Shown one piece after another: positions 11,869-23,600 of a stretch of DNA of 64,000 nucleotides. Source of the stretch: Cordilura impudica (taxonomy: Eukaryota > Arthropoda > Insecta > Diptera > Scathophagidae). Under the pieces are notes generated by a model that saw nothing but the letters and a program-made list of their open reading frames with translations, searched no databases and was not told the DNA's origin. Within the stretch, counting starts at the first letter, position 1. Each line of letters begins with the position of its first letter. The DNA is taken from NCBI GenBank assembly GCA_963682025.1, contig OY821518.1, positions 235,516,152-235,580,151 on the forward strand, written 5' to 3'. A program made the translations under genes and the position numbers.

Positions 11869-11870
<2 letters not shown>

Positions 11871-12240
11871 AAAAACCCCTATTTTTCACAAGCACTGAGA
11901 ACAAGCCTAATTAGAAACCGTGGTTGGCCACAAAGGATTTTCTTAAACGTTTTGGGCGTGGCCACCGCAATTGGTCGCCCACTACGGTTTCATCTTGACA
12001 ACTCATACGGCCTCGTTTAAACTCTGCCACCCAATTTTTTTATAGCCGTAAACGAAAGAGCATACTCCCCCAGAGTAGAATCTAGCTCGGCTTTAATATT
12101 GGTTGTACTGAGACCTTTCAAAAGAAAGTACTGAATTCTATAACGGTGAGTAATTTTTGATGGCTCCAAAAAATAAATAATAAACAACGTGACGCTTCGA
12201 AACTTAAAAGATATGATTTGTAAGGTTGCCAACTTTCATC

Positions 12241-13847
12241 AAATTAATAAAGTAAATGGTTATATATAAATAACTAAAAAAAAAAATTATGTGCGAAAAA
12301 GCTTCGGTACCTCCAAAAGAAATATTTTCAAATTGGTGGGTTATGTGAAATACACGCTTATTCTAATTCTTAAAACTGTCGTGCAACCTAGTGGTTACGA
12401 CAAAAGACCGGAACAGCTTTTTAACTCAAAAATAATATTCTACATTATCCGAACATATCAAAATCAATTTCGACGACCCCGTACCAATCTCCAAAAAAAC
12501 TGCAAAAATTCTCAAAAATCTTTTGCAAAAAAAAAAAAAAAAACGGTTTTGGTGAAACACCCTAATGTGTATAAAGTAATAAAATTTAAACAAATGGAAA
12601 ATCAAAAATATCTATTTATAGATATTGATAAAATCCTTTAACCATTCAAAGGGGTCTTGAAAGCATGGATTTTTTCTTGTATAATTTTAGCATAGTGTTA
12701 AAGGAATAAAATAAAGACATAAAATCAAAAAATATCTAGAAATGCTAAAATTAAACAGTTTTTGGTCTCAAAAACAGATCAGGATATTTTTGGGATGAAG
12801 AGTGTAGCTTAATTAGAAAAGCCGCAACAAACCCAGATTTTCAAATAAAACAAGACCAGAAATTTTGTCCATAATTATAGTCACTATGAAATTGTCTCTA
12901 AAATGTCTATGGTTTGTTCTGAAACATATGAAAATCATGAAATAAAGATATGTTGTGATTTCAAATGTATAAAACAACGTTTCTTAAATACGCTTTTTTA
13001 GATTAATTTATTATTCTTAAACGAATTAAAACAATGGGCAGCATTCTCGGGGTTATCATCTGGGGGGATGAGAAATTCCAAGTCAGGATGAAAGTACTAG
13101 GCCAATATAGTAAAACCTCCAATGGTTTTGGCGTTCTCAAACCAATATGCTTTTATATTTTTTCCTTATCTTGATGTTTGTTTGCTTAGTTTTTCAGAAC
13201 CATTCATGATTTCTCATATCTTTAGCAAAATCGTAGAGCTAAGGCTTAAATAAATAGTTTTTAATTTTATTATTTTTTATAAAAATAAAAAATCTTATTT
13301 TCGATTTTTATCATTTTAATGATTGAGTTTGAAATTATTCAGGATCAAGATTTAATGTTTTTACTTTAAATAAAGCAAAAACATTGGCACATTTGTTTCA
13401 AAAAATTGATCTATATTCTGCATGACAGGTTATACAGCTGTTTCGGGAAGAGTCACCAACCCTCATCAGTAACCAAAAGCAGTAGATAGTTTGTTTGGTA
13501 AAAAGTTAAATTCATATATATTTGCTGAAAACAACCATATGAGAATTCAAGCAAAAGTTATAAGTTATTTAAGCCTCTTCCAATATAACAAACTAAAATA
13601 TAGAACAACTTTGAAACAAATATGTTTTGTATACGAGTACGCATTGCATACTACAATATACATGTTTGTTTTTGTGTTGAAAAAACAAGAAAAACAATTT
13701 GTTTTTGCTAAATTGTTTTTCTTGTTTGTTTTTGCTAAATTGATTTAAAAAGAAAAGATTTAAAATAATTTTACTTTTAAAAACTCAACATCTTTTCCAA
13801 TTGTATCAATTGTTTTTGAGAAAAAATCAATTGATTGTCAGAAAGCA
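12241..13847. other. AT-rich intergenic DNA
   Basis: Open frames here (for example 12291-12641) have lysine/asparagine-rich composition without recognisable domains. I see no convincing gene or repeat. Confidence 0.5.
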
Positions 13848-15121
13848 TGGTGGCTGATGAATATTGCTACATTAAGAAACTCAAATAACTTTTTTTCAGT
13901 GTATGGAATTCAGTTTTCTTTTATTCATGCTAAAGCTCATTCAATTTTATAAAATATAGCTTAATTAGTTTTAAAAATAATGGAATTTAAATGTCCACCT
14001 GCTCGTTGATGCATGTGCGGCATCTTATCAAAAAGTTGTTCATTATTGCTTGGAGAGTTGAGATAGGAAAAGCCGCAATGAATGAATTGCTTTAGTTCAT
14101 TCAAATTTGTCGGTTTTTGCTTTGTAGACTTCCTGTTTGCAGTAACCCCACAAGAAAAAGTCAGGTACAGTAAGGTGAGGCGACCTGGGGGGCCAACGGA
14201 ATGTGAAGTTTCTGGATATCAGCTTATTGGGACATTTTCGTCGCAATTCTGTCATAACAGGCTGAGCTATGTGAGGAGTTGCACCATCTTGCTGAAACCA
14301 CACAGAGTTGAAAGAAATTCTCTTTCGGTGTAATTCTGTATAGAAAAACTCTCTCAACATGCTCAAGTAACGGTCTCCAGTAATCGTAACGATGTGACCG
14401 TTTTCTTCGAAGACGTAAGGCCGACATGCAGCATGGTGAAACTGCACAGCACACTGTGACACGAAGTGGATGCAATTCCGTCTCATGGAGTATCTGTGGG
14501 TTGGAAGTACTTCATATTCGACAATTTTGTTTGTTTACGTTGCTGTTTAAATTGAAATGGGTCTCGTCAGACATAAAAAACAGTTCAAAATGTTTCCGTC
14601 CTCTTTCCCCGTTTGAAGTATTTTCTGGCAAAATTCCAAGCGAATCGGCAAGTCTGCTGCGTTCAGTTTGTTGGCCATTTGAATGTTATATGGGAATAAG
14701 TCCAAATCATTGTGCCTAATTGACTGCAATGACTGTCTGCTTATTCCCATTTGAGCAGATAAGCTCCTTGTTTTGTATGGCAGCAGCTACAGCAACGAAT
14801 GCTTCCTCCGCCCGAACTGAAGGTTTTCGATGGTAAGGTCATCTTTCGACTGTCCCATGCTCGGCAAAATTGTTAACAAGCCTCATTATGGTCCATCTGC
14901 TCGGAGGATCGCCGCCAAATGTGCGCCTCTCTTTGAACCGAAACTACGGACTCCAGTGCGTGATAGCAGCGGACAATCCAAATTCTTGTTTCAGTGCCCC
15001 AGTTATCCATTTTTGTTAAATCTAAAGATCAATCTGCTAAATAAAAAAAATTAAGCAGACTCATTAAATAGAAAAAAAGTTATTCAATTTTTGTTTGGTA
15101 GCGGCTTTCATCAGCCACTCT
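13848..15121 (-). mobile_element. mariner-superfamily element (rosa-like, DD41D spacing), degenerate
   Basis: Inverted ends: GGTGGCTGATGAATATTGCT on the left, and AGTGGCTGATGAAAGCCGCT read inward from the right. A TA follows the right end. The minus strand encodes a decayed IS630/Tc1/mariner transposase (separate entry). Confidence 0.75.
14097..14950 (-). pseudogene. DD41D-type mariner transposase, degenerate
   Basis: The first readable block from the right is MGISRQSLQSIRHNDLDLFPYNIQ, the second helix-turn-helix and linker. It is followed by a frame break and then an open run of 129 residues with GDRYLSMLREFF, WFQQDGATPH (second Asp) and WPPRSPHLTVPDFFLWGY (third Asp). Forty-one residues separate those two aspartates, a spacing reported for the rosa group. 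The gene is interrupted by frame changes near 14490 and 14750. The identity of the subfamily is inferred from this spacing only. Confidence 0.78.
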
Positions 15122-15399
15122 GTATCAATTGAATTTCAGCAAAATAATTAGACGGTATAAAAAACACATTTTTTTTATGTATTACACTGCATTTGTAACA
15201 TATCCTGTAAACTTTGAATGTGTTTTTACGAAATCATGTCTGCAATCGGGTGCCGCGTTACTGCCAAAACATCATTCCCGTTTCTCTCCTGGATTTTATA
15301 TTGTAATTGTTTAAAAAATTAAGTCCTCATTTTCTATGACTGCGGATCATTATAGAAACAAGAATAACTTTTCTTTATTGTAGAGTAAACAGCTTTTGA

Positions 15400-15545
15400 T
15401 TTTGAAATTCAATAAATATTTTCTGAAATAAATTTGATCATTTCTGAAATACATTTGATACTTTCTAAAATACATTTGGTGTTTTCAGAATTATCATACT
15501 TTCTGATAATCAATTGATATTATTTGAAATACAATTGGAAAAGTT
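15400..15545 (+). repeat. Degenerate ~21-bp tandem repeat
   Basis: About six imperfect copies of a unit like tttctgaaatacatttgata lie head to tail. Confidence 0.6.
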
Positions 15546-16659
15546 GTATAACTATTTTTTTCTACTTAATTCTCCAATTCTGAAAATTTTTTCTATAAAA
15601 ATTCATAAGCAGTACCATATAATAACTGTTATATTTATAACGGGGTTAAGTACACCCCAAAAAATTATTAAATCCCCAAAAACAAAACTGACTCCAAAAA
15701 AATAAATATTTGATAAAAAGGTTCAAGAAGTCTGGTAAGCCTGTAACACACTCGTATGTAGCAAAAATCATACATTATATCTATGATTATTATCAAAACT
15801 TTTATTCAATCGAACCAATATGTATAATTCTTGCTTTTAACACTGCTCAAAAATAACTACATTTTTATTATAAAAAAATATATTTATTATACATGGAAAA
15901 AAATAATGAAATCATAGCGATTTAAGTTCTTCAAATGATTTTTTTTTAATTAAAAAAAATATTTATTACACATGAAAAAAGAATGTATAACAGTTTGCAG
16001 ACTGAATTTTCTTAACTAAAATCATAGGGATTTCGATAAATTATTTTAAATTCTTCAAGTGAATTTTTTTCAAAATTTAAATAAAAATAAAATTTTCTCT
16101 ATATGCCAAACAATCTTAGAATAAGTAAAGACAATTAAACGAGTTATTTGATCCTAAGTCACTTAAAATTTCTTATTTCTTCTTCAATCTTAAAAGAAAA
16201 TTAAACAGCACTTATGTCACACCTGAATATTTGCTATGTCTTTACCATTTCCAATTTTTTGAATCGAACAATATACATACTATATCCTGCCATCATTTAC
16301 CAAAAGGAAATGCATGCAGTAATGGAAAAATAAAAGTAACAATCAAAGTTTAAACATTTCTTTTAACCATTTTTTCCCATTTTTGCCCAATTGTTTAATA
16401 TATTAACATTCATTAAAAAACATAAAAATTTTCAAAATCATTATTGAAAATAAAAATTTTATATTAAAAATTACTGTTGGAAAAAATAATATTAACAAAA
16501 TAAAAAATAAATATTGTTCACTTTATTAACTAAACAATAAATTAAACTTATTACAATTTTATACTTAGTGCTCCTTTCCGACGTATTACTTTTTTACATC
16601 TGCGATTTAATGAATTCACAAACTTTTCCCTTTTTAGGGATAACTTTGTTTCCATTCGC
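15546..16659. other. AT-rich intergenic DNA
   Basis: A/T runs only. No gene, RNA or well-defined repeat was recognised. Confidence 0.5.
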
Positions 16660-16985
16660 GAAAGAGGAAATGCTGCTGATATGGAAATTCATGCTGGACA
16701 ACGACCCCAAGCAACGACCCCAAGCATAGGAGGTGGTTCAGCGACATTGGAATAAAGAATGTGTAGTGGGTCTCATAATCACCCGACCGATGTCTAATAG
16801 AGTATCTGTATGGAGTCTTAAAGATGCAGATTGGTGTTTTTTAACCACGAATAAGCAACAAATTCGGAAAATAATGAAAGAAGAGTGGACTTTCAATATC
16901 GCCGAAAACGTGCAAGAATCCTTTGAATTCTGTGAATCCCAGATGAAAGGAAGTAATAAGACGGAAATGAGCATCAACTAAGTAT
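16660..16985 (+). pseudogene. Tc1-like transposase C-terminal remnant
   Basis: LDNDPKQ near 16700 matches the QDNDPKH box with the second catalytic Asp. It is followed by a ragged NHPTD/SPDLNP-like position. The segment EEWTFNIAENVQ...CESQMKG then resembles the C-terminal helix region, where Tc1 proteins read about EEW..IP...C..LV.SMPRR. Stops and frame changes interrupt it. Only the last third of the gene is present, and no termini were seen. Confidence 0.6.
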
Positions 16986-17102
16986 AAAATTGGAAAAGTT
17001 AAATTTATTATTTATTAAATAAAGTGATGAAATAATTATATTATTTATACAGTTAGTGTAAATGCAATGGAAGCATTTAACAAAATTATATGTATGACGT
17101 CG

Positions 17103-20100
17103 CACAGTGGCGCCATTTCAGTTTTTTCGTTGCAAAAATCATATCTTTTGAACCGAATAACATAATTGAACAGTTTAAACAGCATATGATAGATAACTGG
17201 TCAGCCTATGAAATGAGCGTTTGGAAAAGGTGCTACTCTTTGTAGGGGCCTACTTATGGGTTATCAAAATTAAAATTTGTAGAAAAATCAATTTTATGGT
17301 AACTAAAAAAAATTATTTTTACATTTTTAGATTGTTTTTAATTTTTTTCTTTAGGGTTTTATGTTTTAAATTATTACCCCACAAATTAAAAAAAAATTAC
17401 TTCTTTTTTAAATTTATTTTTTAAATTTGCTGTAAAATATTCATCACAATTCGTAAGAGAAGGTATATCTAAAAAATTAATCATTTCTAAACTATAATTA
17501 TTTTCTAACTCTATTCGTGACTTCACATGCCGCAGAGAAGAAATAAGTGGATCGGAAGATGCTGCCAACATGTTGAAGAGGTCCTCATTTTGCCTTACCC
17601 TTGATGCTTTGAATGTGTTCTGCAATCTATATTTTTTATAAAATTTGTTAAGAGACTCCTGTGCTTCTTCAGAAAGCTCTCCAATTGGCAAAGACTGGTA
17701 CTCAATTATAACTTTGCCATGCGCCAATATTTTATGGACGGTCGGGGTCAACTTCTTCTGTGGATACATTTCTGCTAAAAGAGATGCAGTTTTCGATGCA
17801 TATTCTCCATATTTTGTAGAATTGACATTTTCTTTGCAGTTTAAAACATTCAAGATCGTTCCCAATCTTTTCACGATTTGATTGTCAATTCCAGTGATTC
17901 TAGTTACTACCTCATCATTTTCAAAAAGTCTCCTAGAAGTGTTTCCATCGTTTGAGTTACCGTATCCGTGCTTGGGACAGTCTACTTTTAGTCCAACTTG
18001 TTTAAAAAAAGGATCCTGTATTTGCTTCTTTCTGATATTTTCCTTATCCTTTATTGATGTATTTTCATCGAAGTTTTCCTCCTGTTGTGGTAGGGTATAC
18101 GCCAGTTTTAGCAAGAACTCCATACACCTTATCCTTGCGTGCAATGGTGATATTCCATATTCGTAATTCTCCTCGTTTGTAGAATCGTTTAAATTACCAA
18201 AGTTCTTCTGACTCTTTTTGCAAATCGGGCATGACAATGTTGAGGTTGTTCCTGTCAGTTCGTTTACGACTTTTCCGTCAACCATGGTCATGTGGAACCC
18301 GTAATTGCATTCAATATATTTTCCTTCTCCAATTTGCAGCTTTGCTTATTTGTTCTTCAATGTGCTTCACCATGGTCCTTATGAGTTCTGCCGATTCCCT
18401 TGCAAACTGAAACATTATTGGTCGGCAATAATGCACTGATGACGGACGTGGATTTTTCCAGTGTAGGGAAACATCAGATTTTAGCCGCAAAGGAACAACA
18501 GATGCCATAAACATATTTCCGTCCGATATTGTAGCGTCATCGGAAGATATCCTTTGCTTATAAACGCTTTGTCCGGATGATCCATCGCAGCCCCATTTGC
18601 TGATAAATGTCAGTTTCTCAGGAAGAATTTTCACCTCATTTTCAGGAAGACTCGCCAACAACCGTTTTGCTGTATGGCCCATGAGATCCTGCAGATTGGC
18701 TTTCACAGAGACTTCCGTAAACTCCGTATGCAGTGGTCGTGAATTTATTTTGGCTTGCGTAATATGCTTGTATCCTGGTAAAACGTCAGCCCCGTGTCGC
18801 ATCAAGGATGCCCGTAGTATCTCATATTTTTCTTTGGAAAGTTGTAAGTCCATAAACAAGGCCAAGGCTTCTTCGGAACCATACTTTTTAATGTGTGCCT
18901 TTGTGGGCGTGGGAATGCTTTCCTTAATCCTTTTTAGTCGCAGTGGGCTTGCATCAGCAACAGATTTTGTAATCTGCGACCTAACTCTTTCACTATCCTT
19001 TGTATATTTAATAGACAGCGCGTCCGATAAATGCTTCGTGGTCAAGTCATTGGTGGCATCGGCAAGTTTCCTCTTTCTTGTGAAAATTGAACACTCCTCA
19101 ATACTTTTTTTGGCCTTCCTTTTGCTCCTCTGGTTGACGTGGTGGGTTTATCTACTGCCAATATATCGAGGATGGTGTCTTCATTAAGCCAGTCCTCGTA
19201 TTTGGGGTTGAAGTTCTAAATGGTTCGATTAGATTTCACCCATTTTGCCTTAATATTTGCATATATCAGATAAAAATTATTTTTTATAATTTCGCTTCTC
19301 TCAATATTTCCGTATAAGCTATCAAGTTCTTCTAAAGCAGCTTCCGTGAAAAACTTTGGTGTAGTTGACCTTCTAAACAGTTCAAATAATTTTAAATTGT
19401 TTAACGCCATGGTTTCAGTACTTGTTGCGCCAACTTTCAGTCGTAGACTAATCCAGGCATTATGCTTATTTTGCAATATAACTATAGGCTTATGCTACCA
19501 TGCCTAAAAATTTACCTGTTCCCTGCATACATATGGATTTAGGCTGAATTATGCAATTTTGATATTATGCTCGTGTCTAAATAAGATTTGTGCCTACCTG
19601 GAGGGACCATAAGTCAATATTGTTCTTGACCATTTGTAGTCCAAAGTAATTTTTAAGTGAGGTGCGTACCTGCGAATTTCAATGAGTAGTTTTTTGTGCA
19701 TCCTGTGTCTGTAACAGAATATTGGGAGTAGACTTTGGCAGAGGCTCACAGGTAGACAACCGACTTAAAATGCAATTTTCAAACTATTAGATCAAACTAC
19801 TGTCAGTCAAAACATGTAAGGGATGCACGCCATACAATTTCTGCAACCATGTCTTTTTAACCTTTTTTACCTCTAGAAGCCAAACGGGCACGTACGGGCA
19901 GATAAAACCTTTTGAATTATGTAAAGATATAATCAAAGAACATGTTTTGCAAATATGGAAAATATAGAAAAATATAGATTTTTTTATTTTCCGTCAAAAT
20001 TGAAAAATAGTGAAAAAAAGGATTGTTTTTAAATAGTGATTTAGCAGGAGAAACACAAAGCAAACAGTTAATTTTTTTTTTATCATTATACATTTAATAA

Positions 20101-20389
20101 ATACATCAATCAATACAAACAAAAAATAAGGCGATTCGTTACCTATTTTTCGTGATATTACACCTGAAATCGCAAGAAATTGACTAAAAATTGTGTGTGT
20201 TTTTTGAAAACCGAAAGTCGGTCAACTTTGAACGGTTATATCTTCTAAACTAAAAATGTGATATTATTAAGAGTAGCATATTTGAAATCGTTTAAAAGTT
20301 TCCTATAACATGGGTTTATTCAAAACTTCGTCGGTGCACATGAAAATTTTGTTTTTTGCAACCTCGTTTGCTCTACGGGCGCCACTGTG
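17103..20389 (-). mobile_element. Transib transposon A (RAG1-related)
   Basis: Ends are inverted CACAGTGGCGCC. The left end fits a 38-bp RSS-like layout: the heptamer, 22 bp, then GCAAAAATC. On the right the heptamer is followed by 23 bp, then GCAAAAAAC. Flanks are CGTCG (left) and CGACG (right), one base different, as expected for a GC-rich 5-bp target. The inverted identity extends outward as TGACGTCG. It carries a minus-strand transposase with few breaks. Confidence 0.88.
17386..19476 (-). pseudogene. Transib A transposase, interrupted by frameshifts
   Basis: DDE recombinase of the Transib/RAG1 family, which cuts and pastes DNA at CACWRTG ends. From the right it reads as an N-terminal block (19476-19216), a middle block (19045-18311) with SKWGCDGSSGQ (first Asp), and a C-terminal block (18291-17386) with MTMVDGK (second Asp). 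The C-terminal block also holds the zinc pair CPICKK, YGISPLHARIRCMEFLLKLAY, TVHKILAHGK (zinc His pair) and IGELSEEAQE (catalytic Glu). All key residues survive, but the frame breaks near 19050-19210 and again near 18300. It was probably active until recently. It is closest in the window to copy C. Confidence 0.9.
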
Positions 20390-20618
20390 CGACGTCAATA
20401 CCAAAAAATTGGATCATAAAATTAAAAACTTAAAAATGTATTGTTTTTATACCCTCCACACCATAAAGTATGTAAATAAAACAAAAAAATTATTTATTTG
20501 TTTTATGACTTCAGATCTTTCGGTTTGATGTACTTGTTTATTTAAAAGAACTCTGCTTTGCACACCTATAGTATAGCGCCAGACGCAAAGTTAGCGTAAT
20601 TTATTTTTTTCCACAACG

Positions 20619-23600
20619 CACAGTGGCTGAAAATCATTTTTCATTGGCCAAAATTCTGTAACTTTTGAACCGATCAAAATATTTTAGTACTGTTTTTTTT
20701 AATAGATAGATAGATAGTTGATCTTGACTCAGTGTGAATTTCATTTAAATTGATTGAGTACTTTTTAAGGAATTCTAGGTCAAAGTTTAACTTTTGATTT
20801 TTTTTAACTTTTAGCGTGATATATGTTTTTTTTTATTTATTTTTATTTATTAGAAAGTGTCATATTTGGAGTTAAATAATTATTATAAACATTTTTTGTA
20901 ATAATGAAATTTTTTTAATTTTTTTACACTCAAAAAAATTTTTACACTCAAAAAAATTTTTACACGCAACAAAATAGTAAAATTCACTAGAAATTTAACT
21001 AGTATTACTAAAAAATTAAAAATGTTTGCTATCAAATTTGCAATTTGCTGACACTCAAGGAATATTATTATTACTACAGAAAAATTTATTAGTGTTTGCT
21101 GCCTAATTTGTTACACTAGCTAAATAAATCTGCTAAACATTAGCGCAATGATTCTAATTTTTTTTTTAATTTTGATATGAAAATATGGGTTCTTATTTTT
21201 TGAATCTTTCTTATCTATTAAAACATTGCATTCATATGTGGGAAACCTTTTAAGAATAAAAACTGCAATAGATTTAAATAGCATTTGTAACAATGGTAGG
21301 TTCTGTTTATTATTATTTTTTACTAATACTATGTTTTTCGTACTTAAATAACAATGAAAGGCAATTATAATTATTATTCATTAGACTCAAATATTGATTG
21401 CAAATATTCCATATTTTGTTCTGTGCTATTTCTGTTCTTTAGTAGTTTTTTGGCTTCTTCATCTAAATCCCGATGTTCCACTATCCATTGATTTCGAATA
21501 CTGGAGATGAACGGATCTGACGTTGCCAATAATATATTAAATAGATCTTCATTTGTGGAATTTCGTGACATTTTTCTAGTATTGTGCTGTCTATAAAATC
21601 TGTAATCCTTGTTCCTTTTTTCCTGAGCCTCCTCTGATAGATCTCCAAGTGGCACCAAATGATATTTAATGACATCTTCTCCATGATAAAGGATTTTGTG
21701 GACTGTTGCAGACATATTTCTCCATGGGTAGTTGGTTGTATATATTTTTGCAGTTTCCTTAGCATAATCTCCAAATTTTCTAGAGTCAATTTCTTCATTG
21801 CACGCAAGTACTTCTAGGATTATTTTAAATCTGAAAATAAGGTTTAAATCCACTCCTGTTATTTCAGATGCTGTTTCTGGATCTGAAAAGAATCTTCTTG
21901 CGGTATTGCCATCATTTGTATTGCCTGACCCTTGTTTTGGCTGATCTATAATCAATCCAAATTTGCGATATTCATCTTGAACATGTTTCTTTTTTGAACT
22001 TCTTAACTCTTTGTTGGTTTCGTTGTTTCTTATTGATCCTGAAGGCCCGAAATCCAAATCATAACTGATTTTTAGTATGTGTTCCATAAGTCGTATTCTT
22101 GCATGTAGTGGTGATAATCCAAATTCGAAGGCATCGGTATTATCGAATGATTTTGTCGGGACTTGGTTTAATTGGCTTGATGTTGCTTGGCATATAATGC
22201 AGCTGGATGCAGCCTTCGTGTTAGTCAAAGCCTGACCTACTTTTCCATCTATCATTGTCAGCACTAATTGGTAGCTTACTTCAATTTGCTGCCCATCTAA
22301 CTGTAATTGTAATGGCTGTAGTGTTGCTATTTGGGCCTTGATATCACTAACTTCTTTGTTAATGGCATCATGACTTTCTTTTTTGAATTCAAATTTGATT
22401 GGCCTGCAGTATTTCGTAGAAGATGGTGTCTCATTTTTCCAAATATCCATTGTTTGCGTTGTACTACTCGAAGGCTCCGAATCTTCCAAAATCTTTTTCA
22501 ATCGCAATGGTACAAATGATACCATGAACATATCTGAGTCCGAAATATTTTCACATACAACTTGTTTGTATTGTTTTTGTCCCGAAGAACCATCACATCC
22601 CCATTTACAAAATAGAATTAACTTTGTGTTTCCATATTTCTTTAACTCAGTTCCTGTTATTGATTGTAGCAAGCGTTTGGCTGTGTGATCAAGTAAAGAT
22701 TGTAGTTGTACTTCTGCCGAAATTGGTGTGATTGTAATAGTGTCCTTTGATGGCAAACAGTCTATTTTAGCAGCTGTTATGTGATGATATGCTGGATACA
22801 TATTTGAGCCTTTTTCAATCGCACGCAATCTGAGCTGAATATATTGGTGTTTTGTTAATTTCAAATCCAGAAATAATGCTAATGCCTCCTCATTTGTGAA
22901 CTGTTTTGCATCGCTCGGAGTTGGTATACTTTTAAGAATTCGCTTTGTTCTCACTGGACTAGCATTACAAGTTTTTTCAATGATATCCACTTTTGTTAAT
23001 TGGTTTTGTGCTCGTAATTGATGTAGAAAAGATTCTTTTATATTTGTAGAACCAATTTCCTCGTTAAAATTTTTAAGTTTCCGCCTCTTAGATCTATCGC
23101 TGCAGTTGTCCAATGATTTGCGTGGTCTTCCAGCCTTATCTAGCTTTGCTGTTTCTCCACCAACATTAAGTTGGCCTTCTAACCAGTTTGCACTTTTATT
23201 ATAAAACTTTTGTTTACAGTAGTTAACTTCTTTCAATCGTTTTTTTAGTACTTTGACGAAATTAGATAATTGCTCTTGTATTTCGGTACTAGACGAATTT
23301 AAGTTTAATTTTATTTTAACGTAACTAAGAACATCTTCCTGGTTTTTGTTTCGAAAATACTCTTCGGCCAGTTCTTTATAACTAAAGTTCTCCATATTTT
23401 TCTCAATATTTTTATTTGCGTCTGTTATCACTTTTTTATCACTTTTTATCACTTGCGAATATACGTCCGTACACTTGAAGTATTAACTTATTATTGAGTA
23501 ATCCCTTATAGAATCCGTCATTTTATACATTTTTAGGTACATGTTATTCACACATTGATCTTTAATTTCATAGCAGGTAGTACTTAAATTGAACAAAACT

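Larger units (their letters stand above)
8877..12240 (-). mobile_element. mariner element, degenerate, split by a ~2.3 kb composite insertion
   Basis: The left end carries the mariner terminus ACGAGGGCGGTCCCAGAACA. On the minus strand 11930-12230 encodes the N-terminal part (FLLKGLSTTNIKAELDSTLGE, then RPYELSRW and a GRPIAVATPKTFKK-like stretch). 9590-8877 continues with VLDDRRLEVLDLAEMLGISK, WVPRLL, VFHQDKVPV (a catalytic Asp) and SNYFLFPKN. The two halves join at the canonical position, so the material from about 9590 to 11925 was inserted later. Stops and frame changes make it inactive. The right terminus was not found. Confidence 0.8.

Noticed and set aside
12291..12641. A 116-residue + strand frame
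   Set aside because: Lys/Asn-rich composition typical of AT-rich noncoding DNA; no domain and no supporting signals.
16733..16981. A short + strand frame as a host gene exon
   Set aside because: Preceding LDNDPKQ and the EEW...C pattern fit a decayed Tc1 transposase better, and there are no splice signals or start context.
18597..19187. A 196-residue + strand frame
   Set aside because: Antisense to the Transib A transposase, whose conserved motifs read on the other strand.
17096..20397. TGACGTCG...CGACGTCA as part of the Transib A terminal repeat
   Set aside because: The first bases match in inverted orientation, but Transib ends normally begin at CAC. CGTCG/CGACG is better read as a 5-bp target duplication with one change, although this is not proven.
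22331..22688. Open frames on the + strand inside the Transib B gene
   Set aside because: They lie antisense to conserved transposase domains and have no recognisable content.
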